DNA of 64,000 nt from Terrihabitans soli (GTDB lineage: Bacteria; Pseudomonadota; Alphaproteobacteria; Rhizobiales; Methylopilaceae): the NCBI RefSeq assembly GCF_014191545.1, contig NZ_AP023361.1, forward strand, positions 1,950,501 to 2,014,500, given 5' to 3'. Positions 51,050 to 60,138 of this stretch are shown piece by piece. The position numbers and the translations under genes are program-made. How positions within the stretch are numbered: position 1 is the first letter of the stretch; each line of letters begins with the position of its first letter. Below the pieces are notes generated by a model, which saw only the letters and a list, made by a program, of their open reading frames with translations, ran no database searches and was not told the DNA's origin.

Positions 51050-51922
51050 ATGGTCTTCAAGATTGCCCATCTCTCTGATCTTCACCTGACCGCGACCGAC
51101 ACAGAAAAGCGCTTTGAGCCGAAGCTGAGCGGCCAGCTCACCGGCATGAACCAGGCGTTCCGGCAGATCGCCAAACACAAGCGCATCCAGGCCGCCGATC
51201 TCGTGCTGATCACCGGCGACATCACCGATCAGGGCGATATGGAATCCTGGAGCGTGTTCAACGACACGCTGAAAGCATCCAGCCTGCGCGACAAAACGCT
51301 GGCCATCCCCGGCAATCACGATGTCTGCGAACTCATGGTCCGCTTCGGCAACAAGACGAAACTTGCGAAAGCCGATCTTGAGAAGGTGAAGAAGGGTTTA
51401 GAGCTCGCCGGCCAGCCCTCGAAATTCCCGTGGGCGAAGATCATCGCGCCCGGTGTCGTCATCTTCGGGCTCGACACCAATATGAGCGGCAATCTCACCG
51501 CGCTCGAAAACGCCATCGGCCAGATCGGCGATTTTCAGATGCAGAAATTCGCCGAGCTTCTCGCCAAGCATGACGATGTGCCGACAAAGATCGTCGCGGT
51601 GCATCACAGCCCGAACATTCCGGAAGCCTCAACCGCGCTGAAGCGCGGGCGCTCGGAGCCGACCATGATCTATCGCTGGTCGCATCAGATCCCCCGCCCC
51701 GACCGTTTCACCTTCCGCATGCTCTGCCGCGCCGCGAAAGTGCGGCTCATCGTGCACGGCCATCTGCACGAAGCGGAAGACAGACGGGTGAATGGCATCC
51801 GCATCATCGGCGCCCCGGCAACGACCGAGCCGAAAGACTTCGCCGCAAAGAAGAAGACGTATCGCTTTTATGAATATGCGGTGGAAGAGCGGAAGATCGG
51901 GGTGGAGCTGGTGGAGGTGTGA
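51050..51922 (+). CDS. Calcineurin-like metallophosphoesterase (CpdA-like)
   Basis: The protein has 290 residues. Motifs in order are HLSDLHLTATD, LITGDITDQGD, IPGNHDVCELM, VVAVHHSPNIPE-type (reads VAVHHSPNIP) and VHGHLHEAEDRR. The SDLH/GDITDQG arrangement is closest to class III cyclic-nucleotide phosphodiesterases, but substrate is unproven. The ATG at 51050 begins directly with the conserved fold. The coding frame upstream of it is not homologous to anything I recognise. It is unrelated in detail to the other phosphoesterase at 37.5 kb. Confidence 0.92.
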   Translation: MVFKIAHLSDLHLTATDTEKRFEPKLSGQLTGMNQAFRQIAKHKRIQAADLVLITGDITDQGDMESWSVFNDTLKASSLRDKTLAIPGNHDVCELMVRFGNKTKLAKADLEKVKKGLELAGQPSKFPWAKIIAPGVVIFGLDTNMSGNLTALENAIGQIGDFQMQKFAELLAKHDDVPTKIVAVHHSPNIPEASTALKRGRSEPTMIYRWSHQIPRPDRFTFRMLCRAAKVRLIVHGHLHEAEDRRVNGIRIIGAPATTEPKDFAAKKKTYRFYEYAVEERKIGVELVEV

Positions 51923-52039
51923 GGCACGGGCTTCGATCCGTTCAGCAAGGGTTCATCAAAGACGGTACAACCTTAAGCCGAAGACGACGGGCCTGCGCGC
52001 CAATCGCGCAGCGCGATGTCTGCCTGGGGGAGAGTGGCC

Positions 52040-53017
52040 ATGCCGCATTTAATATCGGCGCGGCGCGTGTTCTGCGCTGTGTTCCTGCTGTTTGTCTGCA
52101 CACTCGATACATCCCCTGCCCTCGCGCGCGAACGTCTCGCGCCGCAGGAGCGGCAATGCATGCGAAAGGGCTGGGAGCCGGCGAGACTTGAGGCGGCGGG
52201 GCTCACGCGCGAGATTCTATGGAAAGCGCCGCGCGGCGCGTGGACTAAGGGCGCCATTCTCATCCTGCATGGCGGCGGCGGTGCACATTTTCAGTGGTGC
52301 GTCGCGAACAGCCAATTGGTCGCCTCGCAGGTGCGCTTTGCGGAAATGGCGGTCGATGCGGGATTTGCGGTTTATCTTTTGAATTCGTCCGATCAGGTCA
52401 CGGACAATGAAGGGCGGATCTGCGGCAAGCTCTGGGACGATGAGGTGCGCAGCCGCCCGAACCTCGATCTGCCTTTCATCGAGAAGATCATTCGCGAGAT
52501 TATTCCACAGCAGCGCCCTCCCCGCAGCCGTCCGGACATTTTTCTGACGGGTCTTTCTTCCGGCGGCTTTATGACAACACGCGCCGCGACGCATTTCGAC
52601 ACTCTCATCACTGCTTTCGCACCGGTCTCGAGCGGCGATCCCTATGGCTGGCACCGCATCTGCGAAAAAGGAACGACCGAGCGCAGCACGGTGCACGGGA
52701 AGGGTTTTGACAACGAGACCGGCAAACAGATCGTCGAGCCTTTCGCCTGCCGCGCCGCAAGCTATCCGAACGAAAAGCCCTGGGACGGCACGAACACGAA
52801 GCAAAAGCCCGTCTTCCGCGTCTTCGGCCATCTCGAAGACGGCATCGCAGACCATTCGTGCCGGGAGAAATTGGTGAGGCTTTTACGCGAGCACGGCTAT
52901 CGCGGCGACCAGTTCGTCCTGCGCGGCGGGCAGCGCAGCCTGGAAAACCATTTATGGCAGGACGAGTATAACCGGCCGGTCCTGGACTTCTTCACCGCAG
53001 CATCGGTGCGGCGGTGA
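52040..53017 (+). CDS. Exported alpha/beta hydrolase (PHB depolymerase/esterase-like)
   Basis: The protein has 325 residues with a signal peptide (FCAVFLLFVCTLDTSPALA, cleavage before RER). The fold shows ILILHGGGGAHFQW, the nucleophile elbow FLTGLSSGGFMTTRAA and the late His in SLENHLWQDE. Six or more cysteines suggest disulphides in the periplasm. It resembles poly(3-hydroxybutyrate) depolymerase and feruloyl-esterase-like proteins. The substrate is not established. The ATG at 52040 has a GGGGGAGAG ribosome-binding site, better than that of the ATG at 52016. Confidence 0.85.
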   Translation: MPHLISARRVFCAVFLLFVCTLDTSPALARERLAPQERQCMRKGWEPARLEAAGLTREILWKAPRGAWTKGAILILHGGGGAHFQWCVANSQLVASQVRFAEMAVDAGFAVYLLNSSDQVTDNEGRICGKLWDDEVRSRPNLDLPFIEKIIREIIPQQRPPRSRPDIFLTGLSSGGFMTTRAATHFDTLITAFAPVSSGDPYGWHRICEKGTTERSTVHGKGFDNETGKQIVEPFACRAASYPNEKPWDGTNTKQKPVFRVFGHLEDGIADHSCREKLVRLLREHGYRGDQFVLRGGQRSLENHLWQDEYNRPVLDFFTAASVRR

Positions 53018-53018
53018 A

Positions 53019-53765
53019 TCAAGCTGCCCGCAGCGTCTGGATAAACCGCGCGGTCCGCGCCTGCTGGGGATTGGCAAAGATCTCGGCCGGGGTTCCGGTT
53101 TCGACCACGGCGCCGGCATCGATGAAGACGACCTGCTGGGCGGTGTTCTGGGCAAGACGCAGATCGTGGGTCGCCAGAACCATGGTCGTGCCCTCGCGGG
53201 CGAGCGCCGAGAGCACGTCGACCACTTCTTCAGCAAGTTCCGGATCGAGCGCCGAGGTGGGCTCATCGCACAGAAGAACTTTCGGCGACGGCGCGAGCGC
53301 GCGGGCAATGGCGACGCGCTGCTGCTGGCCGCCCGAAAGCTCCGACGGCCAGGCATCCGCCCGGTCGGCAAGGTCGACTTTGTCGAGAAGTTCGAGGGCG
53401 CGGATGCGCGCTCTCTCTTTCGACCAGCCGAGCACCGTGACGAGACCTTCCATGACGTTTTCCGCCGCGGTGCGGTGCGGGAACAGCTGGAAGCTCTGAA
53501 AGACCATGCCGGTCTGGCGGCGAAGGCCGAGCACCGCTGTGCGGTCGGGCTTGCTCGTCGGCGTAAAGACGAGTTTTGAATCGCCGATCTCGACCGTGCC
53601 GGAGGTCGGCGTCTCAAGCAGGTTGATGGTGCGGAGCAGCGTCGATTTTCCCGACCCTGAAGGCCCGATCAAAGCCGTGACCGAGCCTTCGGGAAAATTC
53701 AGGCTGACATCGTGCAGGACTTCGACGGCGCCGAAGCGCTTGTGAATGTGTTTCAGCGCGATCAC
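53019..53765 (-). CDS. Polar amino acid ABC transporter ATPase
   Basis: The protein has 248 residues. Walker A is LIGPSGSGKSTLLRTI, the signature is ELSGGQQQRVAIARAL, Walker B is VLLCDEPTSALDPE, and the switch is LATHDLRLA. The PF00005 HisP/GlnQ class energises amino-acid import. It overlaps the permease by 4 bp. A solute-binding protein gene lies upstream beyond a family B repeat, completing a cystine-type uptake system. Confidence 0.95.
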   Translation of the reverse strand: MIALKHIHKRFGAVEVLHDVSLNFPEGSVTALIGPSGSGKSTLLRTINLLETPTSGTVEIGDSKLVFTPTSKPDRTAVLGLRRQTGMVFQSFQLFPHRTAAENVMEGLVTVLGWSKERARIRALELLDKVDLADRADAWPSELSGGQQQRVAIARALAPSPKVLLCDEPTSALDPELAEEVVDVLSALAREGTTMVLATHDLRLAQNTAQQVVFIDAGAVVETGTPAEIFANPQQARTARFIQTLRAA

Positions 53766-54442
53766 GAGCGCGCCTCCGCAAAGCCGCCCGACCGCGCAAA
53801 ATGCTCTTCCAGCCAGGCCTGCACCTGCGACAGGACGGAGCTCATCAGGAGATAGAAGATCGCGACCTCGACATAGAGGATCAGCGGCTCATAGGTCACA
53901 GCGACGATGCGCTGCGTCGCCTGGAACATTTCCGGCACGGTGATGACGGCGGCGAGCGATGTGTCCTTCACCAATGCAATGAACGTGTTCGACAGCGGCG
54001 GCACGGCGATGCGTGTTGCTTGAGGAAGTACGGTGCGGCGCATGGCCTGACCGAAGGTCATGCCGATGGAATAGGACGCCTCCCACTGGCCTTTCGGCAC
54101 GGCGGCGATAACGGCGCGGATGATCTCGGAACTGTAAGCGCCGACATTGAGCGTGAAGCCGATGAGCGCGGCGATGAACGCATCGAGCGTGATGCCGATG
54201 CTCGGCAGGCCGTAGAAGATGAGAAAGAGCTGCACGAGGAGCGGCGTGCCGCGGAAGATCCAGACATAAAAACGCGCCGCTGCGCGGAAGGGGCCCGGCG
54301 CGAACATGCGCACCAGAGCCGTCAGAAGGCCGGTGGCGATGCCGAAGATGAAGGAGAGGATCGCAAGCGGAATGGTGAAAACCAAAGCGGCCCACAAAAG
54401 CGGGCCGGCGGAGGCGATCATCAGCTCAAGCCAGGCAGGCAC
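53762..54442 (-). CDS. Polar amino acid ABC transporter permease (HisM/TcyL type)
   Basis: The protein has 226 residues and about five membrane segments. The EAA motif of the His/Glu/Gln/Arg permease family is present (IPKGQWEASYSIGMTFGQAM variant, reads VPKGQWEASYSIGMTFGQ), and the opening ALVFTIPLAILSFIFGIATG is typical. A single permease gene implies a homodimer. It is translationally coupled to the ATPase. Confidence 0.94.
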   Translation of the reverse strand: MPAWLELMIASAGPLLWAALVFTIPLAILSFIFGIATGLLTALVRMFAPGPFRAAARFYVWIFRGTPLLVQLFLIFYGLPSIGITLDAFIAALIGFTLNVGAYSSEIIRAVIAAVPKGQWEASYSIGMTFGQAMRRTVLPQATRIAVPPLSNTFIALVKDTSLAAVITVPEMFQATQRIVAVTYEPLILYVEVAIFYLLMSSVLSQVQAWLEEHFARSGGFAEARS

Positions 54443-54496
54443 GGAGGGTCCTTAAAGAAAGAGGCGGCTTCGCCGCCTCGATAATGCTGGACCCCG

Positions 54497-54622
54497 GTGT
54501 CCCGGACAAGCTGCACGCAGTGCAGCGCCGATCCGGGATCCAGGATTAAAGTGCGGCGGAGCCGCGCTTATGTCTGGACCCCGGCTCTCGCGACCGGGCT
54601 TCGCCCGGCGCGGGCCGGGGAA
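54497..54622. repeat. Family B REPIN-like element within the transporter operon
   Basis: The element is in the reverse orientation: GTGTCCCGGACAAGCTGC...GCGCCGATCCGGGATCCAG, then the spacer, then GTCTGGACCCCGG...CGGGCCGGGG. It has no double-hairpin insertion. It lies between the binding-protein gene and the permease gene and may act as an intercistronic mRNA structure that raises binding-protein output, as REP elements do elsewhere. Confidence 0.85.
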
Positions 54623-54625
54623 CAC

Positions 54626-55399
54626 TCAATTCGAGACGTTCGCGCCGAAATAAGTCTGCGAGATCTTCTCATAAGTGCCGTCGGCCTTGATATCGACCAG
54701 GGCCTTGTCGATCGCAGCTTTCAGCTCCGGATTGCCCTTGCGGAAGATGACGCCCGACACATCCGCATTGTCGGAGGTCGCAACGATCTTCACCGGTGCA
54801 TCGGGTTTCTTCTTCTTGAAATCGAGGAAAGAGAGATTGTCGTTCAGCGTCGCATCCGCCCTGCCCTGCAGCACGAGCTGGATCGACTGATCGAACCCGT
54901 CCGTACCGACGAGCTCGGCGCCGTTATCGGTCGCGAGCTTGGCGAAGTTCGAAGTCAGCGACTGGGCGGATTTCTTGCCCTTCAGATCGGCAAAACTTTT
55001 GATGTCGGCATTGCCGTCCTTGACGATCAGCACGGCTTTCGAGGCGATATAGGGTTCGGAGAAATCGTATTTCGCCTTGCGCGCATCGGTGATGCCGACC
55101 TGATTGATCACGGCGTCATAGCGGTTGGCGTCGAGGCCGGCGATGAGGCCGTCCCATTTGCCTTCAAAGAATTCGGCCTTCACGCCGAGCTTGGCGGCCA
55201 CCGCCTTGCCGATCTCGACATCGAAGCCGACGAGTTCGTTCTTGCCGTCATGATAGGTGAAAGGCGGATAGGTGCCCTCGGTGCCGATGCGCAGCGTGCC
55301 TGCCGATTTGATCTTGGACAGCTCATCCTCGGCGAGCGCGCCGCTCGCAGCCGAAAGGCCGAACACGGCCGCAAAGGCCAGGGCCAAAAAATTCTTCAT
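54626..55399 (-). CDS. Periplasmic amino acid (cystine-type) binding protein
   Basis: The protein has 257 residues with a signal peptide (MKNFLALAFAAVFGLSAASG, then ALA). The PF00497 fold shows LRIGTEGTYPPFTYHDGKNE, LVGFDVEIGKAVAAKLGV, the AGLDANRYDAVINQVGITD segment, and YDFSEPYIASKAVLIV. This series is closest to FliY/TcyJ-type cystine-binding proteins, though ligand specificity is only suggested. The ATG at 55399 defines the signal peptide. Longer frames upstream are antisense to the glycosyltransferase. It is the first gene of the transporter operon. Confidence 0.93.
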   Translation of the reverse strand: MKNFLALAFAAVFGLSAASGALAEDELSKIKSAGTLRIGTEGTYPPFTYHDGKNELVGFDVEIGKAVAAKLGVKAEFFEGKWDGLIAGLDANRYDAVINQVGITDARKAKYDFSEPYIASKAVLIVKDGNADIKSFADLKGKKSAQSLTSNFAKLATDNGAELVGTDGFDQSIQLVLQGRADATLNDNLSFLDFKKKKPDAPVKIVATSDNADVSGVIFRKGNPELKAAIDKALVDIKADGTYEKISQTYFGANVSN

Positions 55400-55618
55400 C
55401 TCATTCGCTCCCGGGGCGCTCGCCCCCTCTGCAAATTTCATATGGCCCGGAAGGACCCGTCTGACAGATGGGAGCCTCTGCCGATAATTTACAGATATCC
55501 AGTATGCTATTTTTTGTATCACATTTGAAATTTGTGTTTCTGTGGGTAACGGCCGCTCCGCTTGAAGAGCATCGGCCGTTTGGAGGAAATAGGAGGCGTA
55601 TTTTGTCCCCCGTGTCCC

Positions 55619-56374
55619 ATGAAGATCAGCGTCATCATTCCGGCGTTCAACCGCGAACGCTTCATCGTCCCGGCCCTGCGCTCTCTCGCCCGCCAGCGGA
55701 CGGACAAGATCGATCTCGACATCATCGTCGTCGATGACGGCTCGACCGACGGCACGGCACATGCCGTGACCGCATTCGCAGAAGACGCGCCCTTTGTGCG
55801 GCTTGTCCGCAAGGAGAATGGCGGCCCCTCCTCCGCCCGCAATGCCGGCCTGAAAAACCTCCTGCCCGGCACCGAACTCATCGCCTTTCTCGATTCCGAC
55901 GACATCTGCGTCGACGGGCGCTTTGCAAAGGAAGTTCCGCTGTTCGAGACAGACCCGGCGCTCGGCCTCACTTACGCCAAGCTGACGATCTGCAGCGCAC
56001 TCGACGATGAGCGGCTCGAACCGGCAGAGGGCGCGAAAAGGGAAACCCTGCGCAGCGTCAGTGTAACGACATGCCTGTTCCGGCGCGCGGTTCTCGAGCG
56101 CGCGGGCGGTTTCGACGAGACGCTGATCCATGCCGAGGACTGGGATTTTCTCATCCGCCTGTTCGAGCAGGATGTCCGCTACGAACTCATGGATCATGTT
56201 GCGATCCTCTATCGCCGCCATCCCGGCAATATGACCAAGCTCGTCCAGAAGGGGCGCGAATACTTAAAGAAAGTCGCGCTCAAATCGGCCTTCCGCCGCA
56301 GCCGGACCCATGAAAAAAAGCCGCTGCCGGTGTTTTTCGACGGTTCGGATTTGCGCGACTGGGACAATAAGTGA
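55619..56374 (+). CDS. Family 2 glycosyltransferase (first of a pair)
   Basis: This 251-residue GT-A enzyme has the N-terminal MKISVIIPAFNRERFI and IIVVDDGSTDGTAHAV nucleotide-binding motifs, ENGGPSSARNAGL, and the metal-binding FLDSDDIC. AEDWDFLIRLFEQ is the catalytic-base region. It transfers a sugar from a nucleotide donor, and the acceptor is unknown. There is no membrane anchor. It overlaps the next glycosyltransferase by 4 bp (GTGA), and the two are paralogues. The AT-rich 220 bp upstream is the likely promoter. Confidence 0.92.
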   Translation: MKISVIIPAFNRERFIVPALRSLARQRTDKIDLDIIVVDDGSTDGTAHAVTAFAEDAPFVRLVRKENGGPSSARNAGLKNLLPGTELIAFLDSDDICVDGRFAKEVPLFETDPALGLTYAKLTICSALDDERLEPAEGAKRETLRSVSVTTCLFRRAVLERAGGFDETLIHAEDWDFLIRLFEQDVRYELMDHVAILYRRHPGNMTKLVQKGREYLKKVALKSAFRRSRTHEKKPLPVFFDGSDLRDWDNK

Positions 56375-57132
56375 AGACCACCGTGACCATGCCGGTGAGA
56401 AACGGCGAGCGCTATATCGAAGCCGCGCTCCGTTCTCTCACCGCGCAGATCGCGGATGCCGATCTCGATATTCTCGTTATCGATGACGGCTCGACGGATG
56501 GATCGGCTGCGATCGTTCAACGCATCGCAGCGCAGGTGCCCGGCAAAATCCGTCTCGTGCCGGGCGAGGCGAAGGGCTTATCCGCTGCGCGCAACATGGC
56601 GCTCAAAAATCTTCTGCCGGAAACCGAGCTGATCTCATTTCTCGATTCCGACGATCTGTCGCCGGCCGGCCGCTTCGCGTCCGATGCGGCGCATTTCAGC
56701 AAGGATGCGGGGCTCGATCTCGTCTATCGCCTGACCGCGCATTTTTACGGCGAGGCGGCGGATGGCATGCCGCAAGACCCAAAGGTCCAGCGGTCGGTCT
56801 CGCTCAGCGCCATGACGCTGCGCCGCAACCGGGCGGAAAAGACCGGCCTGTTTGATGAGGATTTCGAGATGGGCGGCGACGGCGATTTCCTCTTCCGCGT
56901 GCTGGAGACGCGGCCGCACTGCCTGTTTCTGGACGATATCGGCTTCTATTACCGCCAGCATGCGGGGGCGATGAGCCGCGTTGCCCATGGCAATGACGAA
57001 ACAAGGGTCCGGGAGGGCGAGCGGAAGGGCTGGTTTTTGGCCTTCCACAAGGCCGCCCAGCGCCGCAGGCGGGACCCCGGCCTTGCCGATATCGGCGACT
57101 ATCTCAGGCAGTTCAAAATGGACGTGAAGTAG
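56371..57132 (+). CDS. Family 2 glycosyltransferase (second of a pair)
   Basis: The protein has 253 residues with VTMPVRNGERYIEAALRSLT, ILVIDDGSTDGSAAIV, KGLSAARNMALKNL and ISFLDSDDLSP, then EMGGDGDFLFRVLE for the base. It is about as similar to its upstream partner as tandem duplicates that have diverged. The start is a GTG inside the upstream gene's stop overlap. Together they could add two sugars to one surface glycan. No wzx/wzy or sugar-nucleotide genes are near. Confidence 0.91.
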   Translation: MKTTVTMPVRNGERYIEAALRSLTAQIADADLDILVIDDGSTDGSAAIVQRIAAQVPGKIRLVPGEAKGLSAARNMALKNLLPETELISFLDSDDLSPAGRFASDAAHFSKDAGLDLVYRLTAHFYGEAADGMPQDPKVQRSVSLSAMTLRRNRAEKTGLFDEDFEMGGDGDFLFRVLETRPHCLFLDDIGFYYRQHAGAMSRVAHGNDETRVREGERKGWFLAFHKAAQRRRRDPGLADIGDYLRQFKMDVK

Positions 57133-57217
57133 GCCCGCTTTAAGCCTTGGCGGTATATCTTAACTCGATCCGCCGCCCCGCCTTGCCCCACCCCTTCGAG
57201 CCTCGTAAACCCTCACA

Positions 57218-58300
57218 ATGTCTCACAACACGTTCGGCCATCTTTTCCGCGTCACGACCTTTGGCGAAAGCCACGGGCCGGCGCTCGGCTGCGTGGTCGA
57301 TGGCTGCCCGCCGCTGATCGAGATCAGCCCGGCGGAGATTCAAGGATTTCTCGACAAGAGGAAGCCCGGCCAGAGCCGCTTCACGACGCAGCGGCGCGAA
57401 GACGATGCGGTCAAAATCCTCTCCGGCACGATGGAGAAGGATGGCAAGCTTCTGACTACCGGCACGCCGATTGCCATGCTCATCGAGAACACCGATCAGC
57501 GCTCGAAAGATTATTCGGAGATCGAGGCCAAGTTCCGCCCCGGCCATGCCGACTACACATACGAAGCCAAATACGGCATTCGCGATCATCGCGGCGGCGG
57601 ACGCTCCTCCGCCCGCGAGACGGCGGCGCGCGTGGCCGCCGGCGCGATTGCGCGCAAGATCATCCCCGGCGTTTCGATCCGCGGCGCTCTGGTGCGCATG
57701 GGCGAGATCGAGATCGACCGTTCGCGCTGGGATTGGGCGGAGATCGACAAGAACCCGTTCTTCTGTCCGGACGCGAAAGCGGCGGACGCGATGGAGCCCT
57801 ATCTCGACGGCATCCGCAAAAACGGATCCTCCATCGGCGCCGTCATCGAGATCGTCGCCGAAGGCGTGCCCGCCGGCTGGGGCGCGCCGATCTACGGCAA
57901 GCTCGATGCCGATCTTGCGGCCGCGCTGATGAGCATCAATGCGGTCAAAGGCGTTGAGATCGGCGATGGCATGGGCGTGGCGCAGCTCACCGGCGAACAG
58001 AACGCCGACGAGATGCGCAAAGGCAATGACGGGCGTCCCGTCTTCCTCGCCAATCATGCGGGCGGCATTCTCGGCGGCATTTCCAACGGCGCGCCGGTTG
58101 TCGCGCGCTTTGCCGTGAAGCCCACCTCATCCATTCTCACGCCGCGCAAATCGATCGACCGCGCCGGCAATGAGGTCGACGTCTCGACCAAAGGCCGCCA
58201 CGACCCGTGCGTCGGCATCCGTGCGGTGCCGATCGGCGAGGCCATGGTTGCATGCGTCCTGGCCGATCACTATCTCCGCCATCGCGGCCAAGTGGGCTAG
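57218..58300 (+). CDS. aroC: Chorismate synthase
   Basis: This enzyme makes chorismate from 5-enolpyruvylshikimate-3-phosphate using reduced FMN, the last shikimate step. The 360-residue protein has the three signatures [37 protein letters not shown] and the C-terminal [17 protein letters not shown]. Length and motifs are normal. The ribB gene follows after 29 bp on the same strand. Confidence 0.98.
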   Translation: MSHNTFGHLFRVTTFGESHGPALGCVVDGCPPLIEISPAEIQGFLDKRKPGQSRFTTQRREDDAVKILSGTMEKDGKLLTTGTPIAMLIENTDQRSKDYSEIEAKFRPGHADYTYEAKYGIRDHRGGGRSSARETAARVAAGAIARKIIPGVSIRGALVRMGEIEIDRSRWDWAEIDKNPFFCPDAKAADAMEPYLDGIRKNGSSIGAVIEIVAEGVPAGWGAPIYGKLDADLAAALMSINAVKGVEIGDGMGVAQLTGEQNADEMRKGNDGRPVFLANHAGGILGGISNGAPVVARFAVKPTSSILTPRKSIDRAGNEVDVSTKGRHDPCVGIRAVPIGEAMVACVLADHYLRHRGQVG

Positions 58301-58329
58301 GCGTTCGGCTGAAAGCGTAAAGAACAGAC

Positions 58330-59415
58330 ATGACCCAGGATCCCCTCGCCCGCGTCCGGCAGGCCATCGACGCATTCGCCCAAGGCGCCATCCTCGTCGT
58401 CACCGACGATGACGACCGCGAGAATGAAGGCGATCTGATTTTTGCGGCTTCGCTCGCAACGCCTGACAAGCTGGCCTTCACCATCCGCCACACCTCCGGC
58501 ATCGTCTGTACGCCGCTGACCTCCGAAGAAGCGCGGCGCCTTCACCTGACGCCTATGGTGTCGAACAATGACGCGCCGATGCAGACCGCCTTCACCGTCT
58601 CGGTCGACGTCAAGCACGGCACGACGACCGGCATTTCGGCCGAAGAGCGCACCGCGACCGTGCGCGCGCTCGCCAATCACAATATGGGCGCCGGCGATTT
58701 CGTCCGCCCCGGCCACGTCTTTCCGCTGATCGCCAAGGATGGCGGCGTTCTCATGCGCTCGGGCCACACCGAGGCCGCCGTCGATCTCTGCAAACTCGCC
58801 AATCTTCCGCCGGTCGGCGTCATTGCCGAACTCGTCAATGATGACGGCACGGTGATGCGCGGGCCGCAGGTCATGGCCTTTGCCGCCAACCATAAGCTTC
58901 CGCAAATCTCCGTCGCCGAGCTCATCGCCTATCGCCAGTCGCGCGAAAAGCTCGTGACGCGCGTCTCGGAATTCCCGGTGCCGACCGAGATCGGCACGCT
59001 GAAGGGCTATGCCTATGTGACGCCCTTCGACGAGGTGCATCACATTGCGCTCGTGCACGGGAATATCGGCGACGGGCGCGGGCTGCTGGCGCGCCTGCAC
59101 CGCGCGGACGCCATCACCGACGTGTTCGGCGGCGGCAAGACGATCCGCGCTTCGCTTCAGGCGATGCATAAAGCAGGACGCGGCGTCATTGTTTATCTCC
59201 GCGACGGCACCGCGGGCGTTCCGGTCAATCCGCCGGGCGAGGATTCATCGGAAGCCAAGCGCGTCGCGCAATGGCGCGAAGTCGGCCTCGGCGCGCAGAT
59301 CCTGAAGGATCTCGGCGTGTCCTCGATCCGCCTCATCGCCTCGAAAGAGCGCCGCTATATCGGCCTCACCGGCTTCGGCATCGAGATCGACGGCACGGAG
59401 ATCGTGGAGGGCTGA
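58330..59415 (+). CDS. ribB: 3,4-dihydroxy-2-butanone 4-phosphate synthase with degenerate GTP cyclohydrolase II domain
   Basis: The protein has 361 residues. The N-terminal 205 are a complete RibB domain: VVTDDDDRENEGDLIFAA, TTTGISAEERTATVRALAN and RSGHTEAAVDLCKLA. The C-terminal part keeps the GCH2 outline (IALVHGNIGDGRGLLARLHR; LTGFGIEI), but where active RibA has the three Zn cysteines this one reads AITDVFGGGKTIRAS with none. That half is therefore probably not a GTP cyclohydrolase, as in RibBX proteins of other proteobacteria. It supplies the four-carbon unit of riboflavin. It is downstream of aroC. Confidence 0.95.
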   Translation: MTQDPLARVRQAIDAFAQGAILVVTDDDDRENEGDLIFAASLATPDKLAFTIRHTSGIVCTPLTSEEARRLHLTPMVSNNDAPMQTAFTVSVDVKHGTTTGISAEERTATVRALANHNMGAGDFVRPGHVFPLIAKDGGVLMRSGHTEAAVDLCKLANLPPVGVIAELVNDDGTVMRGPQVMAFAANHKLPQISVAELIAYRQSREKLVTRVSEFPVPTEIGTLKGYAYVTPFDEVHHIALVHGNIGDGRGLLARLHRADAITDVFGGGKTIRASLQAMHKAGRGVIVYLRDGTAGVPVNPPGEDSSEAKRVAQWREVGLGAQILKDLGVSSIRLIASKERRYIGLTGFGIEIDGTEIVEG

Positions 59416-59421
59416 CGCCCT

Positions 59422-59868
59422 CTACTTCTTGTACAGCTCTTTCAGCGAACCGCTCGGTGCATAGATTTCAGCGATGCGCCAGCCCTTCGGCGTCCTCAAT
59501 AGATCGAGCTTGATCTCGAACAGTTCGCCGAAATTCTGGAAGGTGACGATGCCCGTCGCCGCGCCCGGCTTCGGCTCTTCGACCGCGATCTTCAACTGAT
59601 CGATCTTCCAGTCCTGCGCATCGATGAAGGGATCGCCGGCCAGAAGCGGCACTTCGTTCTTTTTCGCCGCGGCGTCCGAATCCGCCTTGATCAGTTTGTA
59701 GACATCCGGCGTGAAATAATTGGCCATGGCCGCATCGTCGAGCGGCGGCCCTTCGGTGCCCTTATACTGATCGTAGATCGCGTGCAGGAACTGTTCGGCG
59801 CTCTGCTCCTGCGCGACTGCAGGCACGGTGATAAGCGCAAGGAAAGCAGCAACAAGAATGCGGATCAT
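59422..59868 (-). CDS. Exported DUF3828-like protein (second copy)
   Basis: The protein has 148 residues with a signal peptide (MIRILVAAFLALITVPAVA, cleavage before QEQ). The mature domain SAEQFLHAIYDQYK, YFTPDVYKLIKADSDAAAKK and RTPKGWRIAEIYAPSGSLKE matches that of the protein at 23220-23729, so the two are paralogues. Function is unknown. It overlaps the upstream small membrane protein gene by 4 bp. Confidence 0.8.
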   Translation of the reverse strand: MIRILVAAFLALITVPAVAQEQSAEQFLHAIYDQYKGTEGPPLDDAAMANYFTPDVYKLIKADSDAAAKKNEVPLLAGDPFIDAQDWKIDQLKIAVEEPKPGAATGIVTFQNFGELFEIKLDLLRTPKGWRIAEIYAPSGSLKELYKK

Positions 59869-60092
59869 GAAGGTCGGCCCTTTTTGTGCGCCAGTCTCTG
59901 CACGAACCAGCCTGTGGCGACAAGACCGGCGGTGACTGCAATCAGCGGTGCGTAGAGGAAAGCAACGGCCAGCGCGGTATAGGTGTCGGGCCAGCCCATC
60001 AGCCGCTCGACGCCGAGATAGCCGAAAGCGATGACCGCCCAGACGGTGACGGTCACAAAGATCAGAACGGCAAAGCCAGCAAAAACCTGCAT
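59865..60092 (-). CDS. Small two-span membrane protein
   Basis: The protein has 75 residues and two hydrophobic segments (VFAGFAVLIFVTVTVWAVIA and TALAVAFLYAPLIAVTAGLV) with a basic C-terminus (RLAHKKGRPS). The ATG at 60092 follows GGAGCTTCC and is coupled to the downstream DUF3828 gene by ATGA. I do not recognise a family. It lies 46 bp downstream of the ycjF-like gene, probably in the same operon. Confidence 0.72.
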   Translation of the reverse strand: MQVFAGFAVLIFVTVTVWAVIAFGYLGVERLMGWPDTYTALAVAFLYAPLIAVTAGLVATGWFVQRLAHKKGRPS

Positions 60093-60138
60093 GGAAGCTC
60101 CGGAGGTCCGGATTGGTCGCGCGGAAGGCTTCGAAGGT

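Noticed and set aside
55400-56221. Long N-terminal extension of the amino-acid binding protein
   Set aside because: It is antisense to the first glycosyltransferase, and the signal peptide begins at 55399.
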